Positions 36,788 through 46,196 of a stretch of 64,000 nucleotides of DNA are shown piece after piece (positions within the stretch are counted from its first letter, which is position 1; every line of letters begins with the position of its first letter). The translations under genes were made by a program, and so were the position numbers. Location: contig CAMXAU010000003.1 of NCBI GenBank assembly GCA_947179325.1, forward strand, positions 86,402 to 150,401. The letters are read 5' to 3'. Source of the stretch: an uncultured Bacteroidales bacterium. Its GTDB lineage: Bacteria; Bacteroidota; Bacteroidia; Bacteroidales; UBA932. The notes under the pieces were generated by a model. The model was not told the DNA's origin, ran no database searches, and saw nothing but the letters and a program-made list of their open reading frames with translations.

Positions 36788-39604
36788 CTACCTCATGTAG
36801 GCGGGGACAACTCCGTCATATGGCTTCAGTTCCTTGGCAACCACATACCTCTTACGCCCGTCATAATGCACATCATACTCGTAGACCTGTGCCATCGGGG
36901 CATGTACATAGACCTTTATTTCCCTTTCCTTAAACATTCCATCGAATGATCCGACACGGTCTCCTATAGTAAGTACGCATCTGTCGTTATCCCAATCGAA
37001 ATCAATGCGGCTGTACTTCCCTTTCTCATAATTGTAGTTGACCCCCTCGTCCTCATACAGGTAGGATGAGCCATATGCCCCGGTATAGACATGCACTTCA
37101 AGATAGCCGTCCTGAGACTGTGACGTGTATTCAATCTCCGGCCCCATAGGGATTATGCTTCCGGCACGTACATATACCGGCAGATGCCCGTATGGTGCAT
37201 CAGCAACGATATTCTTTCCTCCATTCAGGAGATGCCCTGTCCTGAAATCATACCATCTGCCCTCCGGGAGATACACCTTTCGGCTGCGTGCTCCGTATTC
37301 ATACACAGGGCAGACCATGAATGAGCTGCCGAACATGAACTGGTCACTGATGTTGTGTACTTTATGCTCATCCGGGAAGTCCATGACAAGCGGACGCATT
37401 ATGGTCCCGTCATGTGTCCATGTCCTGGAAGCCATCGTATAGATATAAGGCATAAGCTTATATCTCAGCTTATTATAATAAAGCATGCTCTGATACGCAG
37501 GATGTGTCTCCGGAGCTATATTGTAAAGCTCACGGTACGGGTACTGCCCGTGGGAGCGGTAAAGCGGGCAGAATGCCCCCCACTGATGCCATCTGGCATT
37601 AAGTTCACGCCATTCCTCCATCTCCGGACTGCCCTCGACAGCGGTCTCGAATTTATGCTGTACGCAGAAGCCTCCTATATCCTGTGTCCAGTAAGGGATG
37701 CCTGACATTGCGAAGTTAAGTCCGGCGGAAATCTGCGCCTTCATATCCTCCCAGCATGTGCCGATGTCCCCGGACCATGTCGCGGTGGAATACCTCTGAA
37801 GCCCAGCGAATCCGGACCTTGTCAGAAGGAAGACCCTCTGGTTCGGAGACTCTTTCCTCTGGCCTTCATAGATAGCCTTGGCATTCATCAGGGCATATGC
37901 ATTCAGATAACGTGCAGAAGAGCCAAGATATGTAGGACCGGACAACGCCTTGCGGTATTCCAGCGAGGCATTGGAAAGGATATCAGGCTCAGACGCATCC
38001 ATCCACCAGGCATCGATGCCCTTTGAGAAAAGATGTTCATTCATCTGTTTCCAGAAAAGCTTGCGGGCCTTCGGATTATAGGCATCATAGAAGGAGCCTA
38101 TATATCCCGGTCCTATCCAGTCACGGACGCTGTCCTGCACTGCACGCTGGTACATGGCCCCGATTTTATCCAGTTCGCGGTAATGCTCCGTAGAGGCATA
38201 GAATTTCGGCCAGACGGATATCATGATATTCGCATTAAGGCTATGCACGCTGTCAATCATAGCCTGCGGATCAGGGAAGCGTGCAGGATCAAATTCATGG
38301 CTTCCCCATGCATCCTCTTCCCAATACGACCAGTCCATGACTATGTTGTCGATTCCAATTCCTCTTCGCCTGTTCTCAGACAGGGCATCAAGAAGTTCAT
38401 CCTGTGTCTTGTAGCGTTCACGGCTCTGCCAATATCCCATTGCCCATTTCGGCATTATCTGGCTTTTGCCTGTAAGCCTGCGGTAGCCAGCGATTACAGC
38501 GTCCGCATTATGCCCTGCAATGAAATAGTAGTCAACCTGGTCACCGATTTCACTCCACCATGACTGCTTGGTCTGCTCCTCTTCTGGAACCGGGGTGAGA
38601 GCCTTCAGGGAAATGTACGAGACACCTCCGTCAGGACGCCATACAACCTTGACTTTGCGCGGCTTTCCCTTCTCCATGTTGACATTGAACTTCACACTGT
38701 TCGGGTTCCATGCTGTACGCCAATGCTCCGGAACGACTTCTTCTCCGTCCATATAGACAGTGGTATATCCTGCATAATACAATATGAAACGGTATGTCCC
38801 GCTTTCTTCAGGTGTTATTTCACCCTCCCAGGTTATAGTCGAGCCATAGAACCTGGACATGAACTCCTCCGGGAAATCCTTTACCTTCTCAAGGTCCGAA
38901 TAGTCCAGTCTCTGCTCATTCCGCTCTATTGTACTGCCGTCGGCATCACGGTATACGGCACGCAGCCCTGAAGTCCCGAATGCCTCGTCAAGCTGGGCGT
39001 AGTCACGGGGATCGCCCCATCTTGTCAGGGAATAATTGTCCCACAGGATACCGTAGCCAACTGTAGAGACGATGAAAGGGACTGAGACTTTAGTGTTGTA
39101 CTGATAAAGCGTCTCATTCTTCCCCTTGTAGTTGAATTCATCGCTCTGATGCTGCCCGAGCCCGTGAAATGACTCGTGCGCAGGAGACAAGAATACCTGG
39201 CGCACTGAATAGCCCTTGCCGTCTTCGGTCTCGATGCCGGTAAATTCCCTTCTGTCCTCCTGGAGCATATGCTTCCCTTTATGGTCAATGTACGTCACCT
39301 TTCCAGTTGCCATGTTGACACTTACATTCAACGAATCTGTAGAGATGACAGTCTCATCCGCTCCCTTTTTGAGCCTGATACGGCAGCGTTTTCTGCTTTT
39401 TTTCAGGACAGACAATGAACTGCGCCTTGAAAACTCCGCTTCCTGCGGGACAGCGGAGACTCTCACTATATTGTCAGAGATAACCTCAACGCGTATCTTT
39501 TCACCGTTTTCGGCCTTGATTGTAACATTTCTGCCGGATCTCCTGACATCACCGCATGACACAGCTGCCAGCAACAGAAGAAAAAGGTATATAGTCCTTT
39601 TCAT
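36788..39604 (-). CDS. GH31 alpha-xylosidase-like lipoprotein with PA14 insert
   Basis: Exo-acting alpha-glycosidase anchored by lipobox AAVSC. The ATG at 39604 gives MKRTIYLFLLLLAAVSC; the ORF-track start is 8 codons earlier and overlaps pyrF. A PA14-type domain is inserted in the N-terminal sandwich (about residues 215-335), as in characterised bacterial xyloglucan alpha-xylosidases. The likely nucleophile is in GIDAWWMDASEPD (about D536), the motif of that group. The C-terminal beta domains are complete. Expected substrate: alpha-1,6-xylose at the non-reducing end of xyloglucan oligosaccharides. It lies 13 bp after pyrF, with no SusC/SusD next to it. Confidence 0.92.
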   Translation of the reverse strand: MKRTIYLFLLLLAAVSCGDVRRSGRNVTIKAENGEKIRVEVISDNIVRVSAVPQEAEFSRRSSLSVLKKSRKRCRIRLKKGADETVISTDSLNVSVNMATGKVTYIDHKGKHMLQEDRREFTGIETEDGKGYSVRQVFLSPAHESFHGLGQHQSDEFNYKGKNETLYQYNTKVSVPFIVSTVGYGILWDNYSLTRWGDPRDYAQLDEAFGTSGLRAVYRDADGSTIERNEQRLDYSDLEKVKDFPEEFMSRFYGSTITWEGEITPEESGTYRFILYYAGYTTVYMDGEEVVPEHWRTAWNPNSVKFNVNMEKGKPRKVKVVWRPDGGVSYISLKALTPVPEEEQTKQSWWSEIGDQVDYYFIAGHNADAVIAGYRRLTGKSQIMPKWAMGYWQSRERYKTQDELLDALSENRRRGIGIDNIVMDWSYWEEDAWGSHEFDPARFPDPQAMIDSVHSLNANIMISVWPKFYASTEHYRELDKIGAMYQRAVQDSVRDWIGPGYIGSFYDAYNPKARKLFWKQMNEHLFSKGIDAWWMDASEPDILSNASLEYRKALSGPTYLGSSARYLNAYALMNAKAIYEGQRKESPNQRVFLLTRSGFAGLQRYSTATWSGDIGTCWEDMKAQISAGLNFAMSGIPYWTQDIGGFCVQHKFETAVEGSPEMEEWRELNARWHQWGAFCPLYRSHGQYPYRELYNIAPETHPAYQSMLYYNKLRYKLMPYIYTMASRTWTHDGTIMRPLVMDFPDEHKVHNISDQFMFGSSFMVCPVYEYGARSRKVYLPEGRWYDFRTGHLLNGGKNIVADAPYGHLPVYVRAGSIIPMGPEIEYTSQSQDGYLEVHVYTGAYGSSYLYEDEGVNYNYEKGKYSRIDFDWDNDRCVLTIGDRVGSFDGMFKEREIKVYVHAPMAQVYEYDVHYDGRKRYVVAKELKPYDGVVPAYMR

Positions 39605-39617
39605 GAAATTGTTTATG

Positions 39618-40478
39618 TTATTGATCATTATGGTTATTGTATGACGCCGTCCTCATGGCAACTTCACCGGCAGCCTTTGCGAAATCCTCAGTGCTATCCG
39701 CGAAGAGGATGCCTCGTGAGGAGTTGATGAGCAGGCCTCCGTGGCTGTTGGCACCATTGGCGATGACCTCTTCGGCCGAGCCGCCCTGTGCGCCCACTCC
39801 GGGCACCAGGAGGAAATTGTCAGGACAGAAGCTGCGTATCTCCTTCAGCTTGTCCGCCTTGGTCGCCCCTACCACGAACATCATGTTGTCAGGGGTGGAA
39901 ATCTCCATCATTTCTTCCATGACTGCACGATAGAGAGGCTTTCCGTCTTTCTGCGCTGTCTGGAACTGGACTGCTGACGCATTTGAAGTCAGCGCAAGCA
40001 CAATGGCCCATTTGTCCTTATAGCCGAGGAAAGGTGTCACGCTGTCCGCACCCATGTAAGGGGCAACTGTAACTGCGTCAAAATCCATTTCCTCGAAAAA
40101 GGCCTTGGCATACATTTTTGCCGTATTGCCGATGTCTCCCCTCTTTGCGTCGGCAATCAGGAACATCTCCGGATATCTGCTTCTGATATAGTCCACAGTG
40201 GCCTCCAGTGCCCTTATGCCGTCTGCACCATAGCATTCATAGAATGCAAGGTTTGGCTTGTATGCGACGCAATAAGGAGCCGTAGCATCTATTATTGCCT
40301 TGTTGAACTCGACGATTGAGCGTGCCTTGCCCTTGAAGAGCTGTCCCATGGCAGCGACTTCTCCTCCCTTGGAAAGAGCCTTTACATGTTCCGGCATCTT
40401 GTCGAAATCCACGTCAAGACCGACACAGAGCATCGTTCCCTTTGATTTTATCTGGCTGTATAATTGTTCTCTGTTCAT
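39618..40478 (-). CDS. pyrF: Orotidine 5'-phosphate decarboxylase
   Basis: Last step of de novo UMP synthesis (OMP to UMP). MNREQLYSQIKSKGTMLCVGLDVD (start 40478, 286 aa) is the proper N-terminus; the ORF track adds 26 codons that run back through the upstream terminator. The catalytic motif DAKRGDIGNTA is intact. Other family motifs: YKPNLAFYECYG and LVPGVGAQGG. The length fits the longer type-2 subfamily found in Bacteroidota. It may be co-transcribed with the GH31 gene 13 bp downstream. Confidence 0.96.
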   Translation of the reverse strand: MNREQLYSQIKSKGTMLCVGLDVDFDKMPEHVKALSKGGEVAAMGQLFKGKARSIVEFNKAIIDATAPYCVAYKPNLAFYECYGADGIRALEATVDYIRSRYPEMFLIADAKRGDIGNTAKMYAKAFFEEMDFDAVTVAPYMGADSVTPFLGYKDKWAIVLALTSNASAVQFQTAQKDGKPLYRAVMEEMMEISTPDNMMFVVGATKADKLKEIRSFCPDNFLLVPGVGAQGGSAEEVIANGANSHGGLLINSSRGILFADSTEDFAKAAGEVAMRTASYNNHNDQ

Positions 40479-40514
40479 ATATCTATTTTTTTGTTTTTCA
40501 TTGTCCTGCATCAG

Positions 40515-40559
40515 AAAAAGCCGTGCATCCGCAGACTCGCTGCACATTACAGGCACGGC
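40515..40559 (-). terminator. Rho-independent terminator of the M20 dipeptidase gene
   Basis: On the minus strand: GCCGTGC ... GCACGGC (7-bp stem, with an inner GCAG/CTGC stem) followed by TTTTT. It begins 3 bp after the dipeptidase stop at 40563, separating that gene from pyrF. Confidence 0.75.
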
Positions 40560-40562
40560 CTC

Positions 40563-41909
40563 CTAATAATATCTGTAGAACAGGGCGATTGATTCCATGC
40601 CGGCAAAAAGCTGCTTAAGCAGGTAGCTTTCGTTAGGCGAATGGATTGTGTCACGTTCAAGGCCGAATCCCATCAGAAGAGGGTCGATTCCGAGGATGCG
40701 CTGAAGGTCTGCAAGAATCGGTATGCTTCCTCCTCCCCTGCTCGGCACAGGCTCTATGCCATAGACTTCGGTCATGGCCTTTGAGGCTGCCTGATATGCT
40801 TCTGAAGAAATCGGGATAAGGAAGCCGTCTCCTCCGTGGCAAGGCTTGACCTCGACCTTGACGTAATCCGGTGCGATTGCCCGGAAGTGCTCGCAGAAGA
40901 GACGTGTTATGGTCTCGCTGTCCTGGTTGGGAACAAGCCTCATCGAAATCTTCGCACGAGCCTCGGAAGGGAGCACCGTCTTCGAGCCTTCACCTGTGAA
41001 TCCGCCCCAGATTCCATTCACATCAAGGCAAGGACGTATTCCGGTACGCTCAAGTGTCGTATATCCTTTCTCTCCCTTTACTTCTTTTATGTCGAGGAAT
41101 GATTTGTATTCTTCAAGGTCGAACGGTGCACGTGCCAGCTTTGCGCGGTCCTCGGCAGAGAGTTCCACGACATCATCGTAGAAGCCTTTCACTGTGATGT
41201 GACCGTCTTTGTCTATCAATGAGGATATCATGTCGCAGAGGACATTTATCGGGTTGGCCACGGCTCCGCCGTAATGGCCGGAATGGAGGTCTTTGTCAGG
41301 TCCTGTCACCTTGACTTCGACGTATGAGAGGCCACGCATTCCGCAGTTGATGGAAGGTACTGATTCTGAAATCATTGTCGTATCCGAGACAAGGATGATG
41401 TCAGCCGCGAGCATCTCCTTGTGCTCTTTTGCCCATTTGGCAAGGGACGGGCTGCCGATTTCCTCCTCGCCCTCGAGGATGAATTTGACATTGTGCCTGA
41501 GTCCGGCTTCGCGCACCATGAATTCAAAAGCCTTTATGTGCATGAAGAGCTGCCCTTTGTCATCGTTGGCTCCGCGTGCATAGATGGCCCCGTCACGGAT
41601 TTCCGGCTCGAATGGAGCAGAATGCCACAGTTCCACCGGATCTACAGGCTGGACGTCATAATGTCCGTAGACCAGGACGGTCTTTGCATCCGGGCTGACG
41701 GTCTTCTGTCCGAAGACCACAGGATGTCCGTCTGTCCGGTAGACTGCCGCCTCATCGGCACCGGCTTCTTTGAGAAGTTCCACAAGACGTTCCGCACAGC
41801 GCACCATGTCCGGCCTGTTTTCAGGTGATGAACTGATTGAGGGAATACGGAGCAATGAGAAGAGTTCCTCAAAAAAACGCTCTTTGTTAGCTTCAATATA
41901 AGTCTTCAT
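40563..41909 (-). CDS. M20-family dipeptidase / peptidase
   Basis: Cytoplasmic zinc di- or tripeptidase. ATG at 41909 (MKTYIEANKERFFEELF, 448 aa) is supported by family alignment; the ORF-track start lies 100 codons upstream, beyond the promoter. Metal ligands and catalytic residues are present: VYGHYDVQPVDP (His), GANDDKGQLFM (Asp), FILEGEEEIGSPS (catalytic and ligand Glu), and a C-terminal His region (LERDTIHSPNESYL). The dimerisation domain sits in the middle (HSGHYGGAVANP). A well-formed promoter lies 115 nt upstream inside direct repeat copy A, and a terminator follows the stop, so the gene appears monocistronic. Confidence 0.93.
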   Translation of the reverse strand: MKTYIEANKERFFEELFSLLRIPSISSSPENRPDMVRCAERLVELLKEAGADEAAVYRTDGHPVVFGQKTVSPDAKTVLVYGHYDVQPVDPVELWHSAPFEPEIRDGAIYARGANDDKGQLFMHIKAFEFMVREAGLRHNVKFILEGEEEIGSPSLAKWAKEHKEMLAADIILVSDTTMISESVPSINCGMRGLSYVEVKVTGPDKDLHSGHYGGAVANPINVLCDMISSLIDKDGHITVKGFYDDVVELSAEDRAKLARAPFDLEEYKSFLDIKEVKGEKGYTTLERTGIRPCLDVNGIWGGFTGEGSKTVLPSEARAKISMRLVPNQDSETITRLFCEHFRAIAPDYVKVEVKPCHGGDGFLIPISSEAYQAASKAMTEVYGIEPVPSRGGGSIPILADLQRILGIDPLLMGFGLERDTIHSPNESYLLKQLFAGMESIALFYRYY

Positions 41910-41980
41910 GCAATCATAATTTAATTTCACAATAATATCCCCGCCACGGTCTCCGCCTGGTCCGGCAGCCGGACAGGAAT

Positions 41981-42076
41981 CCCATCCTAAACATCTGTCA
42001 CAACGTAATCTGCGACAAACGTACAAATTTACATTTAATTTCGCAGCAATCAAAACGCGGGGAGAGCGGACGGCAA
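41981..42076. repeat. 96-bp direct repeat, copy A
   Basis: From CCCATCCTAAACATCTGTCA to GGACGGCAA. It matches 52884-52979 in the same orientation at 92 of 96 positions with no gaps. It contains the dipeptidase promoter and an inverted pair CTGCGA/TCGCAG. Together with copy B it brackets the whole PUL2 cluster. Confidence 0.95.
42024..42055 (-). promoter_or_regulatory. Promoter of the M20 dipeptidase gene, inside direct repeat A
   Basis: On the minus strand: TTTTG at 42055-42051, 19-nt spacer, TAAATTTG at 42031-42024. A perfect match to the Bacteroidota promoter. Transcription should begin near 42017, giving a leader of about 108 nt. Confidence 0.75.
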
Positions 42077-42193
42077 CTATCGGCAAGGCAGCTGCTGCCG
42101 GGAGGAGGGCATGGCGCAAGGTCCGGCACGAAGCAGAATTGTCCGGATGGGTTTCGAGGGCCGGGCACCAGGCTGTTCTGAATGAATGCACAC

Positions 42194-42229
42194 AAAAACT
42201 CCGGAGCATGCGTGAATGCAGCTCCGGAG
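42194..42229 (-). terminator. Rho-independent terminator of the PUL2 operon
   Basis: On the minus strand: CTCCGGAGC, 13-nt loop, GCTCCGGAG (perfect 9-bp stem), then TTTTTG. It lies 28 bp after the stop of the last PUL2 gene. Confidence 0.85.
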
Positions 42230-42257
42230 CTGAGATGGCTTATGGTTCAGGGGGGTG

Positions 42258-43844
42258 TTATTCCCAGTCTTTGACAAGCCAGTCATAAGCACCTTGTGTC
42301 TCCGGATAAGATTCTGCATTAAAATTGACATTATACATTTTGCTTCCTCCTGTTTCAAAAATATCCGGCATAATGCGCGACGCAAACACACCTACCAGGT
42401 CAGCATATCTTCCTTCCTCAGAACCCTGATGATTTGAAATCAGGTCTCCATAAACAATAATATTGCTTTTCATAAAGCCAGCCTGCTTCCATACAAAAGG
42501 ATTAACCGTAGTAGAAAAATAAGAGTCAAACGATTCTTCCATAAGTGATGAATAGTAAGCGGCAATGGAAATGCATCCATATCTGTCTTGCGAAAGACCC
42601 GCAATAGGTTTTCTTGTGTATTTTGTAAATGGAAAAGAGGCCGATGCTCCAAAAGACATTAAAGCAAGTTCATTCTGCTCAGCTACTTTAGGAGAGTTAT
42701 AGTCAACAATTTCCCACGGGTCAAGTATCTGGAGCTGTTCGTTCCTTTCCATATATCCAGACCATGCATAGTCTATATGTTCCCCGACTTTGATTCCTCC
42801 TGTTGCTTCTGTATCATAAAAATATGCAGTCGGCTCACCGTAGTCTGCAAGGGTCACGAGCTTGCCAGGAAGTGCTGCCCTCATCTTCTGTATAAGCTTA
42901 GGATAAGAGGTCGTGTTCATTGCCGGAAGACCGTTGGACTCAGCCTGCTCGTATGCGGCTCCTTTATCAAAGAAATTGACGCCGTCAAGGTCATTGTCAT
43001 AGACCACCTTCCTTACCTGCGCGACAAAGTCATCTATCTGCGCATCTGTAAGGTTGCAGAAACCAAGGCCGGTTGCCCCTCCTTCGAGAGTAAGGCAGAC
43101 CTTACGTCCCTGGTCCTGAAGAGGAAGAATGTACTTGGTCCTGTTGGCAAGTACATGTTCCATATCTTTACCAAGCACAAGTTCTGCACGGCCTCCGTTA
43201 TTCTTCAGTACGACGGTACGCAAATTTACTATATTAGAATACAAGTAATTTATTTCATCAAGCGTTTCAATACTCATCTCTGTCAGAAACAACGCATCAG
43301 CAATCAATGGCTGATAATCATTAGTATTGACATAGCACACGAAATTATAATCAGGATGGAATCCGTATGCAGATATCTGCGGCGTCCTCACCGTAACCCG
43401 GAACTCAAGCGGATCTGACGCCTTGGTCTCGTCCTCCGCGACCTCCGCCAGCACAAGAGTATAGTCGCCCGCCTGCAGGCCGGATGCCTTAAATGTCAAA
43501 GCAGAGAGAGAGGACCTGTCCTCACCTGCCGCAACTTCCAGTGTGCCGGAATATTCATAGTTGGCCTCAGGAAGAGTGGTCGCAGAGGCATCCACAGCCA
43601 CAGTGATTGTGCGTCCTTCTTCGAGTTCCTTGTCTGCAAGATAATAGATATAAAGATCCCTTGTCTCATCTGTGCCCTCCCTGAGGGTTACGGAAGTGCG
43701 GTTGTCCTCAGCAACAAGGCTTCCCGGTATATATTCAGGAGTCACCGGTTTTCCATTGCCGTTGTCCTCCGGGACGTCCGGCCTGCATGAGGCAAAAAGC
43801 AATGCCGATGCAGCCAATAATGTCAATAATGATTTTGTCTTCAT
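42258..43844 (-). CDS. Surface lipoprotein with GH18-like domain lacking catalytic residues
   Basis: 528-aa lipoprotein (lipobox LFASC). Residues 35-155 or so form a DUF1735-like beta-sandwich (VTLREGTDETRDLYIYYLADK). The rest has the GH18 fold of endo-beta-N-acetylglucosaminidases. The strand-4 motif that should read DGxDxDxE is instead DGVNFFDKG: the key Asp is Phe and the catalytic Glu is Lys. Hydrolysis by the normal mechanism is therefore unlikely, and a glycan-binding role is the better guess. It sits where the endo-glycosidase or binding protein lies in Bacteroides N-glycan loci. It is the last gene of the operon, followed by a strong terminator. Confidence 0.8.
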   Translation of the reverse strand: MKTKSLLTLLAASALLFASCRPDVPEDNGNGKPVTPEYIPGSLVAEDNRTSVTLREGTDETRDLYIYYLADKELEEGRTITVAVDASATTLPEANYEYSGTLEVAAGEDRSSLSALTFKASGLQAGDYTLVLAEVAEDETKASDPLEFRVTVRTPQISAYGFHPDYNFVCYVNTNDYQPLIADALFLTEMSIETLDEINYLYSNIVNLRTVVLKNNGGRAELVLGKDMEHVLANRTKYILPLQDQGRKVCLTLEGGATGLGFCNLTDAQIDDFVAQVRKVVYDNDLDGVNFFDKGAAYEQAESNGLPAMNTTSYPKLIQKMRAALPGKLVTLADYGEPTAYFYDTEATGGIKVGEHIDYAWSGYMERNEQLQILDPWEIVDYNSPKVAEQNELALMSFGASASFPFTKYTRKPIAGLSQDRYGCISIAAYYSSLMEESFDSYFSTTVNPFVWKQAGFMKSNIIVYGDLISNHQGSEEGRYADLVGVFASRIMPDIFETGGSKMYNVNFNAESYPETQGAYDWLVKDWE

Positions 43845-43878
43845 CTTGTTTTGGTTTTAATTGTTAACTATGTAGTTA

Positions 43879-45240
43879 TTATTCATTTTCATATATTTTA
43901 GGAATCTCGATTCCGGCCGGCCAGACAAGGTCGGTTTCCGATATGCCGTCATTGTGGTATCTCGAATAGTCTTTCACGACATTCCCCTTGCCGTCATCGA
44001 ATTTCCAGTAGCCTATCAGCTCCGGACAGGACTCCGGGTCTGCAATCTCATAAATGTTGTCATATATCTCCTGCTCTGTACGGGCTACCGACCATACACG
44101 TGCCTCCGATATCTTTCCCATCAACGGACGGTATTCATTGTAGGAGCGGCCGATGAAAAACTGGTAGGCTTCGTTCAAGCCGCCGTACTGGGCCTCATAT
44201 TGCGGTTTCTGGTCTTCAGGAAGATTGGCATAGAAGTCATAGTATGCCCTGTCGGCGAGGTTGATGACACTTCCTTCTTTAGGCGGTGTCCCGTCTGATT
44301 CGCTCTGAAGCCTGCCGTCCACATAAACACGGGCCTTAAGGGTCTCATAGTCGTATGTGGCAGCTATGTGGTACCAGCGTCCAGTCTCGAGATTCTTCTT
44401 TGCATCGGACTTCGGCATTTTCCCGAATCCTACGGAAGCACCTGAGCCGTCGAACTGTATCTGCTTGCGCTCAAAGCTGACATCACCGATACGGAGGAGC
44501 AGATACTGTTCCTTGCCCATGATTGTGGAAATGTTCACATCCTGGTGCTGCCCGCTTTCGGATGTCATGGAAGAAAGGAAGTCATCGATGTATATGAGGG
44601 CCTCGTATGTCACGGCCTTAAGGTTATTGAAGACCAAGGCGTTTTCCGTGTATTTGTCAAGGGTCGGGAAATTGATCCAGTTGCCAGCCCCGAGCTGGGC
44701 GGCTACGGTGATGTTGGACGAGCGTTTCACGACATAATATGCTACAGAGGATGATTCAAGCAGATCCACCGTGGAGGATGTGATACGCACAGGCACAAGA
44801 TAGTCGGTATCAAGAGGCAATGCGCCTTCCTGCCTGTCCCCTGTCCCCATCAGATTCTTGAGGTGAAGGTTTGCCGTGCCGGAGGTAATCTTGCCTGCCG
44901 GTATAATGAACTCGCCTCCGCTGAAGTCGAAATATTCAGCGGCAAGCAGCGGCAGCGATGTACCGTAGCGGCGGTTGTAGGCCTCGGCACCGGCCGGGTC
45001 GACCTCAATGGTGACCGTGACATCCCTGTCCTCCGGATATGCAAGGACGGCATTCAGTTCATAGTCCACCGACGGGAGCACTTTCCCGAAAGAGGCAGGC
45101 TGGACCGCACGGGTCTGCGAGACGTTCAGATAGGCGACGTTGCCGAAGACACGGGCGTCTTCAGTATTTTTGCGGCAGGACACGCATAATGCAGTGGCTG
45201 CCAATGTAATCAATAATGTAGTTTTTATGTTCTGTTTCAT
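43879..45240 (-). CDS. DUF1735 / LamG-domain surface glycan-binding lipoprotein
   Basis: Outer-surface lipoprotein (lipobox LCVSC from MKQNIKTTLLITLAA; start 45240, with 45258 possible). The N-terminal region (about 25-165) is a DUF1735-like sandwich (SVDYELNAVLAYPEDRDVTVTIEVD). The C-terminal 260 residues form a concanavalin/laminin-G-3-type jelly roll (TGRWYHIAATYDYETLKARVYVDG; GKISEARVWSVARTEQEI). The same two-domain design is found next to SusC/SusD in Bacteroides N-glycan loci, where such proteins hold glycan at the surface. It lies between the two GH18-like genes, 38 bp after the upstream stop. Confidence 0.85.
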   Translation of the reverse strand: MKQNIKTTLLITLAATALCVSCRKNTEDARVFGNVAYLNVSQTRAVQPASFGKVLPSVDYELNAVLAYPEDRDVTVTIEVDPAGAEAYNRRYGTSLPLLAAEYFDFSGGEFIIPAGKITSGTANLHLKNLMGTGDRQEGALPLDTDYLVPVRITSSTVDLLESSSVAYYVVKRSSNITVAAQLGAGNWINFPTLDKYTENALVFNNLKAVTYEALIYIDDFLSSMTSESGQHQDVNISTIMGKEQYLLLRIGDVSFERKQIQFDGSGASVGFGKMPKSDAKKNLETGRWYHIAATYDYETLKARVYVDGRLQSESDGTPPKEGSVINLADRAYYDFYANLPEDQKPQYEAQYGGLNEAYQFFIGRSYNEYRPLMGKISEARVWSVARTEQEIYDNIYEIADPESCPELIGYWKFDDGKGNVVKDYSRYHNDGISETDLVWPAGIEIPKIYENE

Positions 45241-45278
45241 ACTTTCCGGGATTTTCATGATTGTTCCCCAAACCGTAA

Positions 45279-46184
45279 TCAGCGGTTCAGCATCTGTATG
45301 GCGGCACGAAGCTGAAGGTAGTTGCCGTCGGGAGAGTAATAGTCATCTTCCACATTATATACAGCAAGCCCCGCGTACTGGCCTGACGAAAGCAGGAGCT
45401 CTGCCATCTGCCCCACAGCATCAGCCTCTTTGCCATTGTCAAGGATGAATGTCCCTACGCTTGCGGTGAGAAGAAGCTTTTTCGCAAGGATGCCGGAACC
45501 GACGGCAGAAGAAGCCATTGTGGCAATCGTGCCTGTACGCTGTATGCCCTCGGTATCAAGGACTGTATAGTCCAGCTTCCTGCGGTCTTTCTCCGTGACG
45601 AACTGCGGGTTTCCCTCGAAGACAAGCAGCTGTGCCGCGTCCTTGGCGGAATTCAGTTTGTCGAATATCAAGGCTGCGGCATCCTGCGAGACTTTGTCTC
45701 CCCATTTATATATGCCGGTGAAGGACCAGCCGTCAAGGCCGTATCTGGCCACAGCTACAATAGCCTCGTCCAGGGCAGCTTCCAATGCGGCCATGTCGGC
45801 AAATTCCCCTGAGCGGGATGCATAGTCGAACTGGTAGAGTACGCGTATGCCCTTTTCTTTCATCAGAGGCAGATCCGCAACATCGTTCTGAGAGATGTTC
45901 TGCGAATTTGCAAGGGAGACGATGTCCACCGAGTCGGCAATGCACCGGAGGGAATATTTTTCGCTGCTGAATGATTCCGGGGAATTTTTAAGCCTTACAT
46001 ATATGATATTGTGAGGAGTCGTGCGGTATTCACGGAGGGCAGCCGTATATTCAGCCCAGGCATCGGGGTCTTTTTCCCACGGATGCACGCCTGGAAATTC
46101 AACAGGTCTCGGTTCTGTCCATTCGGAGCACGAGGCTGATAGCATAAAGGGCAAGATCAGGAGTAGTATGTATTTTATTTTCAT
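45279..46184 (-). CDS. GH18-like lipoprotein without catalytic acidic residues
   Basis: 301-aa lipoprotein (lipobox LSASC). The fold signature resembles GH18 (VRLKNSPESFSSEKYSL, then MKEKGIRVLYQFDYASRSGEF). The active-site motif reads YGLDGWSFTGIY instead of DGxDxDxE, so both downstream acidic positions are absent. The protein is short, essentially the barrel alone. It follows the SusD-like gene by 12 bp and probably serves as a glycan-binding partner in PUL2 rather than a hydrolase. Confidence 0.75.
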   Translation of the reverse strand: MKIKYILLLILPFMLSASCSEWTEPRPVEFPGVHPWEKDPDAWAEYTAALREYRTTPHNIIYVRLKNSPESFSSEKYSLRCIADSVDIVSLANSQNISQNDVADLPLMKEKGIRVLYQFDYASRSGEFADMAALEAALDEAIVAVARYGLDGWSFTGIYKWGDKVSQDAAALIFDKLNSAKDAAQLLVFEGNPQFVTEKDRRKLDYTVLDTEGIQRTGTIATMASSAVGSGILAKKLLLTASVGTFILDNGKEADAVGQMAELLLSSGQYAGLAVYNVEDDYYSPDGNYLQLRAAIQMLNR

Positions 46185-46196
46185 AGCATCAGTATT

